A stretch of 64,000 nucleotides of DNA. Source: Pseudomonas abietaniphila (lineage in GTDB: Bacteria; Pseudomonadota; Gammaproteobacteria; Pseudomonadales; Pseudomonadaceae). The position numbers were made by a program, and so were the translations under genes. The stretch spans positions 62,001-126,000 of the forward strand of contig NZ_FNCO01000011.1 of the NCBI RefSeq assembly GCF_900100795.1, written 5' to 3'. Within the stretch, counting starts at the first letter, position 1. Each line of letters starts with the position of its first letter. The notes beneath the pieces are model-generated. The model made no database searches and was not told where the DNA came from. It saw only the letters and a program-made list of their open reading frames with translations. Below, piece after piece: positions 1 through 8,756 of this stretch.

Positions 1-119
1 CCACCGCTGCGATCGCGCTCAAGCAACTGCAACGCCATGCGCTGGGCGGTTTTCTGACCGACGCCAGGCAGAATGCGCAGGGAGTCGATCAACTGGCGAA
101 TCAGTGGGCTGAAGCTCAT
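1..119 (-). CDS. recR: RecR recombination mediator, N-terminal fragment
   Basis: The gene is cut by the left edge; only the first 39 codons are present, starting at the ATG complementary to 117–119. The peptide begins [20 protein letters not shown] and continues with GQKTAQRMA, the helix-hairpin-helix segment that opens RecR. RecR works with RecF and RecO to load RecA on gapped DNA. The neighbours agree: ybaB and dnaX lie upstream on the same strand, the usual dnaX–ybaB–recR order. Here, however, a reductase gene and a REP element separate ybaB from recR. Confidence 0.93.
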
Positions 120-188
120 TGGGGAAAGGTCCGACAAATACACGAGACGCGGTTTATACCCGCGCCTCCGGTGAGCGTCAAATCACGC

Positions 189-1217
189 TTACGACACCTT
201 CACCACCAGCTTGCCGAAGTTCTTGCCTTCGAGCATGCCGATGAACGCATCCGGCGCGTGCTCCAGGCCTTCGACCACGTCTTCGCGGAATTTCACCTTG
301 CCGTCCTTCACCAACGGCACCATGGCCTGCATGAATTCTTCCAGGCGATGGTAGTACTCCTCGTAGACGATAAAACCCTGAATCTTCGCGCGCTTGGTCA
401 ACAGCGTGCGCATCAGCAGCGGCAGGTAATTCGGACCGTCGGGCAGGCGCTGGGCATTGTACTGAGCAATCAGGCCGCACAGAGGTATGCGGGCGTGCTG
501 GTTCAGTAGCGGCAGTACCGCTTCGAAGACCTTGCCGCCCACCAGTTCGAAATAGATGTCGATGCCACTGGGACAGGCCTCGCTCAGTTGCTCGGCAAAA
601 TGCTCGCTCTTGTGATCGATACAGGCGTCAAAGCCCAACTCGTCCATGACGTAGCGACATTTGTCGATACCACCGGCAATCCCGACCACACGCAGACCGT
701 GCAGCTTGGCGACTTGCCCGACCACCGAGCCGACCGCGCCGGACGCCGCAGCGACCACCAGGGTTTCGCCGGACTTGGGCTGGCCAATGTTCATCAAGCC
801 CATGTAACCCGTGATGCCCGGCATCCCGAGCACGCCCACGGCCATCGACGGGCTCGGCAAGTCTTTAGGCACCTGCATGAGGTTCTTGCCATCGGAGAGG
901 CTGTGGGTCTGCCATCCGGTTTGCCCGACCACCAGATCGCCTTCCTTGAACGCCGGGTTGCGCGATTGCTCGACCACGCTGACTGCCCCGCCCTCCATGA
1001 CGGCGTCGATTTCCACCGGCGGCGCATAGGACGGCGCGTCACTCATGCGACCGCGCATGTAGGGATCGAGGGAAAGGTACAGCGTGCGCAGTTGAACCTG
1101 GCCGTCCTGCACGTCAGGCAGTGCCTCGCGCTCAAGCCGAAAATTCTCCGGCGTCGGCGAACCTTGGGGACGAGAGGCCAGGACGACACGCTGGTTGAGG
1201 ATCAATTCTTGCGACAT
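189..1217 (-). CDS. NADP-dependent medium-chain reductase, CurA/YncB-like
   Basis: This 342-residue zinc-free medium-chain dehydrogenase/reductase probably reduces the double bond of an enone or alkenal with NADPH. The N-terminal part carries LSLDPYMRGRM (about 49–59), a signature of the CurA/leukotriene-B4-dehydrogenase branch, and ASGAVGSVVG (about 158–167) is the nucleotide-binding loop. No structural zinc cysteines are seen. The frame stays open upstream, but the ATG at 1217 has AAGGAAC at a good distance and starts the conserved MSQELILNQR, so I chose it. The gene sits between ybaB and recR with its own spacing, which suggests insertion into an otherwise conserved block. The physiological substrate cannot be read from sequence. 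Confidence 0.88.
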   Translation of the reverse strand: MSQELILNQRVVLASRPQGSPTPENFRLEREALPDVQDGQVQLRTLYLSLDPYMRGRMSDAPSYAPPVEIDAVMEGGAVSVVEQSRNPAFKEGDLVVGQTGWQTHSLSDGKNLMQVPKDLPSPSMAVGVLGMPGITGYMGLMNIGQPKSGETLVVAAASGAVGSVVGQVAKLHGLRVVGIAGGIDKCRYVMDELGFDACIDHKSEHFAEQLSEACPSGIDIYFELVGGKVFEAVLPLLNQHARIPLCGLIAQYNAQRLPDGPNYLPLLMRTLLTKRAKIQGFIVYEEYYHRLEEFMQAMVPLVKDGKVKFREDVVEGLEHAPDAFIGMLEGKNFGKLVVKVS

Positions 1218-1429
1218 CGGAGCGGTTCCTTTATCGATGAGTGACAGGCTATAGAAAGCAGACCGCAGCGCTCGGGAGCGGTTCGGTTGGATGCGGCGGC
1301 AGTATGAGACACGTAATGAACGCAGAAAATACCCCAAGCAACGAGAGGGGTAACCCGTAGCAGCGAGGCTTGACGACAGAGGCATCCATGAAATCGACTC
1401 AGCCATCACAGACCAGACGCCTGATTACG

Positions 1430-1519
1430 GTGGGAGCGAATTCATTCGCGAAAAATGGTTCAGGCGGCAGGAATGTGTCGAGGCGGCTGGCCAATCGCGA
1501 ATAAATTCGCTCCCACAGG
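1430..1519. repeat. REP doublet (inverted pair), family A
   Basis: GTGGGAGCGAATTCATTCGCGA at the left end faces its near-exact reverse complement at the right end, about 45 bases apart. This is the head-to-head REP pair (REPIN) seen in many pseudomonads. Similar pairs lie at 14994–15085, 37971–38062, 44196–44287 and 47929–48020. The rest of the 1218–1617 gap holds only the ybaB terminator next to this repeat; I see no gene in it. Confidence 0.85.
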
Positions 1520-1566
1520 GTTTACGCCGCCCGGAGAGTATCCGTCGGTCGTCTAGAAACGCTTAC

Positions 1567-1595
1567 AAAAATGCCAGGCACTGGGCCTGGCATTC
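1567..1595 (-). terminator. Rho-independent terminator after ybaB
   Basis: Read on the minus strand, ATGCCAGGC pairs with GCCTGGCAT around a short loop and is followed by a run of five T. It lies just downstream of the ybaB stop codon and would end the dnaX–ybaB transcript. Confidence 0.85.
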
Positions 1596-1617
1596 GGGTG
1601 CCGCAACAACCGCTCGG

Positions 1618-1944
1618 TCAGAACGGCAGCTTCATGCCTGGCGGCAGTTGCATGCCGGCAGTCATGCTGGCGGTTTTTTCCTGGCTGGCCGCTTCGATCT
1701 TGCGCACGGCGTCGTTGACGGCTGCGGCGATCAGGTCTTCAAGGATTTCCTTGTCTTCCTGCATCAGGCTGTCGTCCAGGCTAACGCGCTTGACGTCGTG
1801 ACGACCGGTCATCACCACGCTCACCAGGCCTGCGCCCGATTGGCCGGTCACTTCGGCATTGGCCAGTTCTTCCTGCATCTTGGCCATTTTTTCCTGCATC
1901 TGCTGGGCCTGCTTCATCAGGCCAGCCATGCCACCTTTCATCAT
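1618..1944 (-). CDS. ybaB: YbaB/EbfC nucleoid-associated protein
   Basis: This 108-residue protein is the usual YbaB length. It has a Met/Gln-rich N-terminal helix (MKQAQQMQEKMAKMQEEL) that forms the dimer arm and the core motif VVMTGRHDVKRV. Family members are small dimeric DNA-binding proteins. The gene follows dnaX by about 70 bases on the same strand and ends at a clear hairpin terminator, so the two probably share a transcript. The start has GAGGAGAACTCCC just before it. Confidence 0.96.
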   Translation of the reverse strand: MMKGGMAGLMKQAQQMQEKMAKMQEELANAEVTGQSGAGLVSVVMTGRHDVKRVSLDDSLMQEDKEILEDLIAAAVNDAVRKIEAASQEKTASMTAGMQLPPGMKLPF

Positions 1945-2011
1945 GGGAGTTCTCCTCGAACGTCGATGGGGTCGTTGCGCGGCGCTAACTCAGCTTAGCG
2001 CCTTGCGGGAA

Positions 2012-4174
2012 TTAAGGGGTCTGTACAACGGGAGCATCCACGGGCGCAATCGTATCCTCACGGATCCTGGCGCCAAACTGTTCGAGCATCTGCTGGATGA
2101 ACGGATCGGCGTGGATCGACGCCTCGGCCTGACGCTGGCGGTCGGCACGCCGACGCGCCGCCGCCTGAGCCGGGGTTTCCTGTTCGGGCTTGATCAGCTC
2201 GATACTCAGGTTGATGGTGCGTTCATGGTATTGGTTCAGCGCATCGTTCAGGCGGCGCTGCTGCGTCGAGTTGAACAGCGCGCTGTGGGCTGGGTCCAGG
2301 TGCAGCAGCCAGTTGTCGCCGTCGACCGACATCAGGGTGCAGTTGGCGGCAATGCTGCCGGTCATGCCGGAAATCGGCAGTTTCGGAAACAGGTCGAGCC
2401 AGTCGGCGGCAAGGCCGGTCGCCGGTTTGGCAGCCGGGAGCAATTCAGGCTCTTTCTCCACCGCCTCGGCCGTGTCGTGGGCCAGGTCGTCCAGATAGGC
2501 GAACGACGCCGGATCAATGTCGACATCCGGCTCGTAATAGTCATCATCAGGTGGCGGCTCGTCGTCACGTTCCATGGGCGCAGGCACGTACGGCGCGGCG
2601 TCGGGCACCTGTTCGAGCATCGCCGGGGTGACGACCTCGGCGGCCGCCGGGATAGGCTCCTGCGACTCGACTTCCGGCGCATCCGGCACCGGGCTCGCAG
2701 GTGCGGGCGTCGGCATCGGCGTCAGCTCGGGTTGCTCGGCCACGGTGTCGAGAACGGGCTCGGGAATGTCTTCAGCCACAGCGGCCGGGGCCGGTTCAGG
2801 CTCACTGACTGGCGACGCTGCTTTCGGCTCATTCCAGGGCAGGTCCACTTCTTCGACCGGCGCTGACGCCGCAACCGTTTCAGCGACGGGCGCCGGTGCG
2901 TATGCGGGCGCGGATGGCGTCACGGGTGCAGGCTGTTCAAGAACAGCAGCGGGCGCAGGCGTTGATGCTGCCGGAGCCGGGGCCGGTATCGGCGCAACAG
3001 GCGCTGCACCGGCCACCGTTGTCTGGGAATCAACCGTGGCCGGGTTGATCCCCACTGACTTTAACGGCTGTCTCGGCGCGTTTTCGCTGTCGGCGGGGCG
3101 GAACGCCAACATGCGCAGCAGGACCATCTCAAAACCGCCGCGCGGGTCCGGCGCCAAAGGCAAATCGCGACGCCCGATCAGGCCCATCTGGTAATAGAAC
3201 TGCACGTCCTCGGCCGGCAATGCCTGGGCCAGCGCCAACACGCGGTCCCGGTCGCCGTGACCGTTGTCGACGCCCTCAGGCAAGGCCTGCGCAATCGCAA
3301 CACGGTGCAACACGTTGAGGATTTCCGAGAGCACGCCGCTCCAGTCCGGGCCTTGTTCAGCCAGGTGGCGCACGGCTTCCAGCAAGGAGCGCGCGTCGCC
3401 GTCGATGAGTGCCGTGAGCACGTCATACACCTGGCCGTGGTCCAGCGTGCCGAGCATCGCTCGCACGTCAGTGGCCAGCACTTTGCCCTCGCCGAAGGCG
3501 ATCGCCTGGTCGGTCAGGCTCATGGCGTCCCGCATCGAGCCGTCGGCGGCACGACCGAGCAGCCACAGTGCGTCGTCTTCGAACGGAATGTTTTCAGCGC
3601 CCAGCACGTGGGTTAGGTGCTCGACCACGCGCTCGGGCGTCATGTTTTTCAGGGAGAACTGCAGGCAACGGGACAGAATGGTCGCTGGCAGCTTCTGCGG
3701 ATCGGTGGTCGCCAGGATGAACTTGACGTAGGGCGGCGGCTCTTCCAGCGTTTTCAGCAAGGCGTTGAACGAATGGCTGGACAGCATGTGCACTTCATCG
3801 ATCAGGTAGACCTTGAAGCGGCCACGGCTGGGCGCGTACTGCACGTTGTCCAGCAGTTCTCGGGTGTCTTCGACCTTGGTGCGGCTCGCGGCGTCGATTT
3901 CGATCAGGTCGACGAAGCGACCTTCGTCAATCTCGCGGCACACTGAACACTCACCACAGGGCGTGGAAGTAATACCGGTTTCACAGTTCAGGCATTTAGC
4001 GATGATTCGCGCGATGGTGGTCTTGCCGACACCGCGCGTGCCGGTGAATAAATAGGCATGGTGCAGGCGCTGGCTGTCCAGCGCGTTGATCAAGGCCTTG
4101 AGCACATGGGTCTGGCCGACCATTTCGCGGAACGAGCGCGGACGCCATTTACGTGCAAGAACCTGATAACTCAT
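2012..4174 (-). CDS. dnaX: DNA polymerase III subunits gamma/tau
   Basis: This 720-residue clamp-loader ATPase has Walker A GTRGVGKT (45–52), zinc cysteines near 64, 73, 76 and 79, and the DEVH Walker B motif (126–129). Residues 370–590 are a long Pro/Ala/Glu-rich linker, and the final 120 residues form the tau domain that binds the polymerase core. In E. coli a slippery A-run produces the shorter gamma form; I see no equivalent heptamer at the corresponding place, so gamma, if made, would arise another way. The gene is first in the dnaX–ybaB unit. Confidence 0.97.
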   Translation of the reverse strand: MSYQVLARKWRPRSFREMVGQTHVLKALINALDSQRLHHAYLFTGTRGVGKTTIARIIAKCLNCETGITSTPCGECSVCREIDEGRFVDLIEIDAASRTKVEDTRELLDNVQYAPSRGRFKVYLIDEVHMLSSHSFNALLKTLEEPPPYVKFILATTDPQKLPATILSRCLQFSLKNMTPERVVEHLTHVLGAENIPFEDDALWLLGRAADGSMRDAMSLTDQAIAFGEGKVLATDVRAMLGTLDHGQVYDVLTALIDGDARSLLEAVRHLAEQGPDWSGVLSEILNVLHRVAIAQALPEGVDNGHGDRDRVLALAQALPAEDVQFYYQMGLIGRRDLPLAPDPRGGFEMVLLRMLAFRPADSENAPRQPLKSVGINPATVDSQTTVAGAAPVAPIPAPAPAASTPAPAAVLEQPAPVTPSAPAYAPAPVAETVAASAPVEEVDLPWNEPKAASPVSEPEPAPAAVAEDIPEPVLDTVAEQPELTPMPTPAPASPVPDAPEVESQEPIPAAAEVVTPAMLEQVPDAAPYVPAPMERDDEPPPDDDYYEPDVDIDPASFAYLDDLAHDTAEAVEKEPELLPAAKPATGLAADWLDLFPKLPISGMTGSIAANCTLMSVDGDNWLLHLDPAHSALFNSTQQRRLNDALNQYHERTINLSIELIKPEQETPAQAAARRRADRQRQAEASIHADPFIQQMLEQFGARIREDTIAPVDAPVVQTP

Positions 4175-4328
4175 TGAAAACCGTCGCGACTGGGTTGCGG
4201 AAGACCGCTAATGCTAGCGGAGCGGGGCCAAAATTGCATCCGGGCAATATGAACGCGCGCATATAAACAATCTGCCGCTAGACTGCCATCACTGCCCAAT
4301 AGCATTTCGGCTCACACCGAGGGACCTC

Positions 4329-5102
4329 ATGCGGTTGCTGACACTGAGCGCTTTATTGCTAATGAGCGGGTCCGTCGGGGCGCAGGAAATACCGTTACGG
4401 TTTTCCATCGCCGATGCGTGGTCGATGCCGCTGGTGCAGCTCGACGACCATCAACCTACCGGCGGCATCATCTTCGACATCATGCAAAGCATGGCGGCGC
4501 AGGCGAACCTGTCGGCGGAATACCGCGTGGTGCCGATTCAGCGCGTTCAGCGCACGCTCGAACGGGGCGCCATCGACGTGCGCTGCTATGCCGCGCAATC
4601 GTGGATGCCCAACCTCTCCGGCGATTACACATGGAGCTTGCCGCTGCTGATTCAGCGCGATCTGTTGATCAGCACGCCGGATAACGCCACGCCCAGAGCC
4701 CCGGACACCCTGACCGACGAAACCATCGGCACCGTGCTCGGCTACGCCTACCCGACCCTGCAAACCGCCTTCGACAGCCACCGCTTGAAGCGCGATGACG
4801 CGCGCAGCGAAGTCCAGGTGCTGCAGAAACTGCAAGTCCACCGTTACCGCTACGCCGTGGGCAATCAGTGGTCGCTGGACTGGTTCAACCGCAACCTGCC
4901 CGACGATCAGAAACTGCGTGGCGTCGCCGTCATCGACGAACAGCCTGTGGGTTGCATCGTGCGCAACGACACGCAAATTCCCGCGCAACGCCTGATGCGG
5001 ATTCTGCTGAGGATGCGCATGTCGGGCGAGATCGACCGGATCATGAGCCGCTACAACACGGTGTCGGGCCTTCCAGCGGATCGGCCTGCAGCGGCGCCTT
5101 GA
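4329..5102 (+). CDS. Periplasmic solute-binding protein, SBP_bac_3-like
   Basis: This 257-residue exported protein has a short signal peptide (about residues 1–18, ending GSVGA before QEIPLRF). The body shows the two-lobed amino-acid-binding-protein pattern: GGIIFDIMQSMA, an ERGAIDVRCYA segment, then VLQKLQVHRYRYAVGNQWSLDWF. Orphan members of this kind, with no ABC permease next door, are common in Pseudomonas and may feed a sensor or another transporter. The ATG follows CCGAGGGACCTC. No permease or ATPase is adjacent, so the ligand is unknown. Confidence 0.82.
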   Translation: MRLLTLSALLLMSGSVGAQEIPLRFSIADAWSMPLVQLDDHQPTGGIIFDIMQSMAAQANLSAEYRVVPIQRVQRTLERGAIDVRCYAAQSWMPNLSGDYTWSLPLLIQRDLLISTPDNATPRAPDTLTDETIGTVLGYAYPTLQTAFDSHRLKRDDARSEVQVLQKLQVHRYRYAVGNQWSLDWFNRNLPDDQKLRGVAVIDEQPVGCIVRNDTQIPAQRLMRILLRMRMSGEIDRIMSRYNTVSGLPADRPAAAP

Positions 5103-5170
5103 CACCCACGCCCAAGGCTCGGGACGTCGCTGCGGCACGCCATGGACGGCTCTGGACCCAGCGTTTCAAG

Positions 5171-5188
5171 CTGTCGCATTAACGTCAC
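5171..5188 (+). promoter_or_regulatory. Possible PHO box upstream of the phosphoesterase
   Basis: CTGTCGC and ACGTCAC are spaced 11 bases apart, resembling the tandem CTGTCAT half-sites bound by PhoB (5/7 and 4/7 matches). A phosphate-starvation promoter would suit the downstream acid phosphatase/phospholipase-like gene. The nearest -10-like hexamer (CATAAT, 5212–5217) is further away than usual, so this is only a suggestion. Confidence 0.35.
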
Positions 5189-5251
5189 ATTGCGGGATTA
5201 GGCTCCGTCGACATAATTAGTAACACTTCGAATCCCGCATCAGGAGCCGTG

Positions 5252-6973
5252 ATGAGCGACAAACAACAAGACCCCAACAAGCCGTCCGCTACCAATCACT
5301 CTGTTGATTCCCCCCCCGATACCAGCCGCCGGCGCTTCCTCGGCGGCGTTGCCGTACTGGGCGCTGGCGCCACCTTGAGTGGCGTCGTGACCGCCAGCGA
5401 GACGCCGAGCGATGGCACGTCCGCCACCCTTGAAACCTCGCTCAGCGGTCCGGCGCTGGACAAGGCGCTGCAGGACAACGTCAAGACCATCGTGGTGATC
5501 TACGGCGAGAACCGCAGTTTCAACAACCTGTTCGCTAACTTCCCCGGCGTGGAAAAACCCTTGTCGGCGGTGAAGCCGGAAGACTACCGGCAGCGCGACC
5601 GCAATGGTGCCGTGCTCGACAAGCTGCCGCAGTGCTGGGGTGGCGTGTGCCAGGTTGGCCCGCAGAGCGTCGATGGCGTGACCTACGCCACTGGCGTGCA
5701 GTATCAGGAAAACCTGCCGAACGCGCCGTATGCCCTCAAAGGCCCCAGTGGCGAAGACCTGCCGTTGAACGTGGTCACCCGCGACCTGTGGCACGTGTTC
5801 TATCAGAATCAGATGCAGATCAATGGCGGCAAGAACGACGGCTTCGTGGCATGGGCCGATTCCGGCAGCCTGACCATGGGCCACTACGGTCAGACCCAGT
5901 ATTCCCTTCGTTTGTGGGACGTCGCGAAGGAGTTCGTACTCTGCGACAACTTCTTCCAGGGCGCTTTCGGCGGCTCGTTCCTCAACCACCAGTACCTGGT
6001 GTCCGCCAGAGTGCCGTTCTACCCAGACGCGGCCAACTCGCCCGCCAAGTCGCAGATCGCCACGCTGGAAAGCAGCGACCCGCTGGAAACCCGCCTCAAG
6101 CCGCTGGAAAAATCCCCGGCCAGTGCCATGGACGGCCCGCCCCAATTCGGGCCTAGCCTGCTGACCCCCGACGGTTATGCGGTGAACACCATGGCACCGC
6201 CGTACTGGCCGACCTGGCTGCGCGACAAGGAAAAACCGGACTATTCCCAGCCCGACCTGGCTAACGTGCTGGTGCCGCAAACCCATGACCACATCGGCGA
6301 CAAGCTGTCGAAGAAGAACGTCGACTGGGCGTGGTACGCCGGTGCCTGGCAGGTGACGCTGGACGCGTACAAGGATTCGGCGGGCATCCCCAAGATCCCG
6401 AACTTCCAGTACCACCACCAACCCTTCAACTATTTCAAGCAGCAAGGTCCGCAAAACGCTGATGAACGCACTAAGCGTCTGCGCGACGGCGGCCTCGGGG
6501 ATGATTCGGGCACCAACAAATTCTTCGCCGACGTCGAAGCGGGCAAACTGCCTGCCGTGACCTTCTACAAACCTCAGGGCAACCTGAACATGCACGCCGG
6601 TTACGCCGACGTCGCGGCCGGTGATCGACACATCGACCGCGCCGTGAAGATGCTGCGCAACAGTCCGCAATGGAAAAACATGGTGATCGTCATCACCGTC
6701 GATGAAAACGGCGGCTGGTGGGACCACGTGGCTCCGCCCAAAGGTGACCGTTGGGGCCCTGGCACACGGGTTCCAGCCATCGTGATTTCGCCGTTTGCCC
6801 GCAAAGGCACGGTGGACCATACCGTTTATGACACGGCCTCCATCCTGCGCCTGATCACCCGCGTTCACGGGCTGGAAAAGCTCGACGGTATCGTCGAGCG
6901 TGACAATGCCATGATCGCTCGCGGCCAGGCGCCGATGGGCGATCTGACCAATGCGCTGCGGTTCCCCGCGTAA
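5252..6973 (+). CDS. Tat-exported phosphoesterase (acid phosphatase AcpA / phospholipase C family)
   Basis: This 573-residue enzyme starts with a twin-arginine signal: RRRFLGG at about 26–32, followed by a hydrophobic stretch, so it should be exported folded. The mature part has the family motif YGENRSFNNLF near residue 90 and the metal-site motif TVDENGGWWDH near the C terminus, as in AcpA-type acid phosphatases and phospholipases C. It probably releases phosphate from organic phosphates or phospholipids in the periplasm. The ATG at 5252 has CAGGAG five bases upstream; an in-frame GTG lies immediately before it. A possible PHO box is upstream. Confidence 0.9.
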   Translation: MSDKQQDPNKPSATNHSVDSPPDTSRRRFLGGVAVLGAGATLSGVVTASETPSDGTSATLETSLSGPALDKALQDNVKTIVVIYGENRSFNNLFANFPGVEKPLSAVKPEDYRQRDRNGAVLDKLPQCWGGVCQVGPQSVDGVTYATGVQYQENLPNAPYALKGPSGEDLPLNVVTRDLWHVFYQNQMQINGGKNDGFVAWADSGSLTMGHYGQTQYSLRLWDVAKEFVLCDNFFQGAFGGSFLNHQYLVSARVPFYPDAANSPAKSQIATLESSDPLETRLKPLEKSPASAMDGPPQFGPSLLTPDGYAVNTMAPPYWPTWLRDKEKPDYSQPDLANVLVPQTHDHIGDKLSKKNVDWAWYAGAWQVTLDAYKDSAGIPKIPNFQYHHQPFNYFKQQGPQNADERTKRLRDGGLGDDSGTNKFFADVEAGKLPAVTFYKPQGNLNMHAGYADVAAGDRHIDRAVKMLRNSPQWKNMVIVITVDENGGWWDHVAPPKGDRWGPGTRVPAIVISPFARKGTVDHTVYDTASILRLITRVHGLEKLDGIVERDNAMIARGQAPMGDLTNALRFPA

Positions 6974-6992
6974 TCTTCCAACAGCCAAGAAG

Positions 6993-7029
6993 GCTCGCAG
7001 GAAACGCCGAATCAGCGTTTCCTGCGAGC
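6993..7029. terminator. Long hairpin between convergent genes
   Basis: GCTCGCAGGAAACGC and GCGTTTCCTGCGAGC form a perfect 15-bp stem with a 7-base loop between the phosphoesterase stop and the LysR stop. There is no strong T-run on either side, so it may act as a weak bidirectional terminator or an mRNA-end protector. Confidence 0.6.
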
Positions 7030-7035
7030 GGTCTA

Positions 7036-7965
7036 CTAATAGTCCCCTCGCCCCTCCAGCAACGTATCCAGCAACCATGCGCCTGCTGGCCCCAGGCTCT
7101 TTTGCCGCGACCAGATCACGTCCACTGCCGAACTGCGCGGCCATCCCGGCACCTGCAACTCCTTGAGCCGACCCTGTGCATAGCCGCGCACCAGCCAGCG
7201 CGGCAGCGCCGACCAGCCAAAACCAAACACCGCCATGTCCATCAACAACAGGTAGTTGGGCGCCGACCAGCTGCGGCGCGCGCCGCTGGGCAGGTCGTTG
7301 GTGGGAACACTTTCATCCACGAGGGTGTTCAGACGCAGCGCACGATGCTGCGCAAGCCTGTGGTAATCGACAGCCGGTTCGGAGGCCAGCGGATGGGTGT
7401 GCGACACAAAGAGACCAAAATCGGCACGTTCGGCAATCGTCGCGTAACCGACTTCCGGCGGATAGCTCGCCTGCGCTGACAGCAGCCCGAGCGAGGCGCG
7501 ACCGCTCTGGATCAGGTTGATCGCATCGCCGTGCTCGGCGAACACGCACTCCAGTTCAATCTCGGGAAAACGTTGATCGAGCTCGGCCATGCGCGCCTCG
7601 AATTCAGCGAACTGATTGGCGTCGGACAACACTAGGGTCAAGCGCGGCTCCATGCCTTCCACCAGTCGGCCTGCGGCCCGGCGCAGTTTGTCGGACGCGG
7701 CCAGCAGTTCTTCGATCCGCCCTTGCAGCGCCCTGCCCGCTTCCGTCAGCGTCGGGTGTTTGGACGACCGGTCGAAAAGCGCCACACCCAGATCGATTTC
7801 CAGCCGGGAAATGGCTTCGCTGATGGTCGACTGACTCTTGCCCAATCGACGCGCTGCCGCACTGAACGACCCCAAGGCCAGGACTTGGGCAAACGCTTCC
7901 AGCGCTTCGGGTGAATAGCTCATGCTTACACTCGTCTTCTCATCCATCGGTTTTTCCGATGACAA
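7036..7965 (-). CDS. LysR-family transcriptional regulator, probably of the PACE efflux gene
   Basis: This protein of about 300 residues has the LysR architecture. The N-terminal winged helix-turn-helix (AFAQVLALGSFSAAARRLGKSQSTIS) is followed by an effector-binding domain. The start is uncertain: ATGs at 7965, 7947 and 7923 are all in frame. The last gives the tightest fit to the family (MSYSPEALEAF), while the middle one has GGAAAAACCG before it. The gene is divergent from a PACE transporter gene starting at 8032, the standard arrangement in which a LysR protein controls a PACE pump. The inducer is unknown. Confidence 0.9.
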   Translation of the reverse strand: MSSEKPMDEKTSVSMSYSPEALEAFAQVLALGSFSAAARRLGKSQSTISEAISRLEIDLGVALFDRSSKHPTLTEAGRALQGRIEELLAASDKLRRAAGRLVEGMEPRLTLVLSDANQFAEFEARMAELDQRFPEIELECVFAEHGDAINLIQSGRASLGLLSAQASYPPEVGYATIAERADFGLFVSHTHPLASEPAVDYHRLAQHRALRLNTLVDESVPTNDLPSGARRSWSAPNYLLLMDMAVFGFGWSALPRWLVRGYAQGRLKELQVPGWPRSSAVDVIWSRQKSLGPAGAWLLDTLLEGRGDY

Positions 7966-8031
7966 CGATTTTCACTTTAGTTCATCGCCCGGTGACAATG
8001 CACGCCTGCCCCGTCACAAAGTGAATGCGTC

Positions 8032-8532
8032 ATGCCTGTAAACGTCCTCTCCAGGGAGAAAGCCGCGAAGTCGGCCGTCCCTGCGAAATCCGTCAAAGAG
8101 CGCGCCCTGCACGCGCTGCTGTTCGAACTCATCGGTGTGTTGCTGTTCGCGCCGGGACTGGCTTGGGTACTCGGTCAGTCCCTCGGCAAAATGGGCGCGA
8201 TGACGGTGATGATTTCCACCGTGGCGATGCTCTGGAACATGGTCTTCAACGCAGGATTTGACCGGCTGCGGGCACGACTCGGCTTTGCCATGACCTTGAA
8301 GGCTCGCGCACTGCACGCCATCTCGTTCGAAACCGGTTTGATCGTCGCGGTCGTGCCGCTGGCGGCGTGGTGGCTGTCGATCAGTCTGTGGGAAGCCTTC
8401 CTGCTGGATATCGGATTGCTGCTGTTGTTCCTGCCCTACACGATGCTGTTCAACATGGCGTGGGACAAGGTGCGCGAACGGGTTGTGGCGCGCAAAAGCC
8501 TGCGACGCAGCACCCGCGCAACATCCCGTTGA
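8032..8532 (+). CDS. PACE-family multidrug efflux transporter
   Basis: This 166-residue membrane protein has four predicted helices arranged as two similar halves, the bacterial transmembrane pair (BTP) layout of PACE (AceI-like) exporters. Each half has a conserved start (ERALHALLFELIG and ARALHAISFETGL) and an asparagine-rich end (WNMVFNAGFDR and TMLFNMAWDKVRER). Family members export biocides such as chlorhexidine or short-chain diamines using proton exchange. The first helix of each half carries the conserved Glu (FEL, FET). The divergent LysR gene likely regulates it. Confidence 0.9.
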   Translation: MPVNVLSREKAAKSAVPAKSVKERALHALLFELIGVLLFAPGLAWVLGQSLGKMGAMTVMISTVAMLWNMVFNAGFDRLRARLGFAMTLKARALHAISFETGLIVAVVPLAAWWLSISLWEAFLLDIGLLLLFLPYTMLFNMAWDKVRERVVARKSLRRSTRATSR

Positions 8533-8619
8533 ACGGCTTTTGATTCTAACCAGAGGCCGTGGCAGCTTGGCGGGATGGCTAATGAAGGGGGCCAGCGAAA
8601 TGGAGGGTGGATGACCCTT

Positions 8620-8660
8620 CGCATTCGCTGCCCTCGTAACCTCGGACGTCTCCCACAGGT
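8620..8660. repeat. Single REP-like element, family C
   Basis: CATTCGCTGCCCTCGTAACC followed by TCGGACGTCTCCCACAGG matches one arm of the larger inverted repeats at 12703–12813 and 13017–13123. Only one arm is present here, just downstream of the PACE gene. Confidence 0.6.
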
Positions 8661-8756
8661 TTTGCGGCGTTAGCAGGATGCTCGGCTGACAACTCGCTTT
8701 TGTGCCAGCGATCTGCCGCAACCGGCCTGCGACCAGAAACGGATCACTGCCACGTC

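Noticed and set aside
2012..4174. Programmed frameshift in dnaX to give gamma
   Set aside because: No A-AAA-AAG-type slippery heptamer seen at the corresponding position.
5240..7144. A 634-codon open frame on the minus strand opposite the phosphoesterase gene
   Set aside because: It is a GC-driven antisense frame. The plus strand encodes a clear Tat-exported enzyme with family motifs, while this frame has none.
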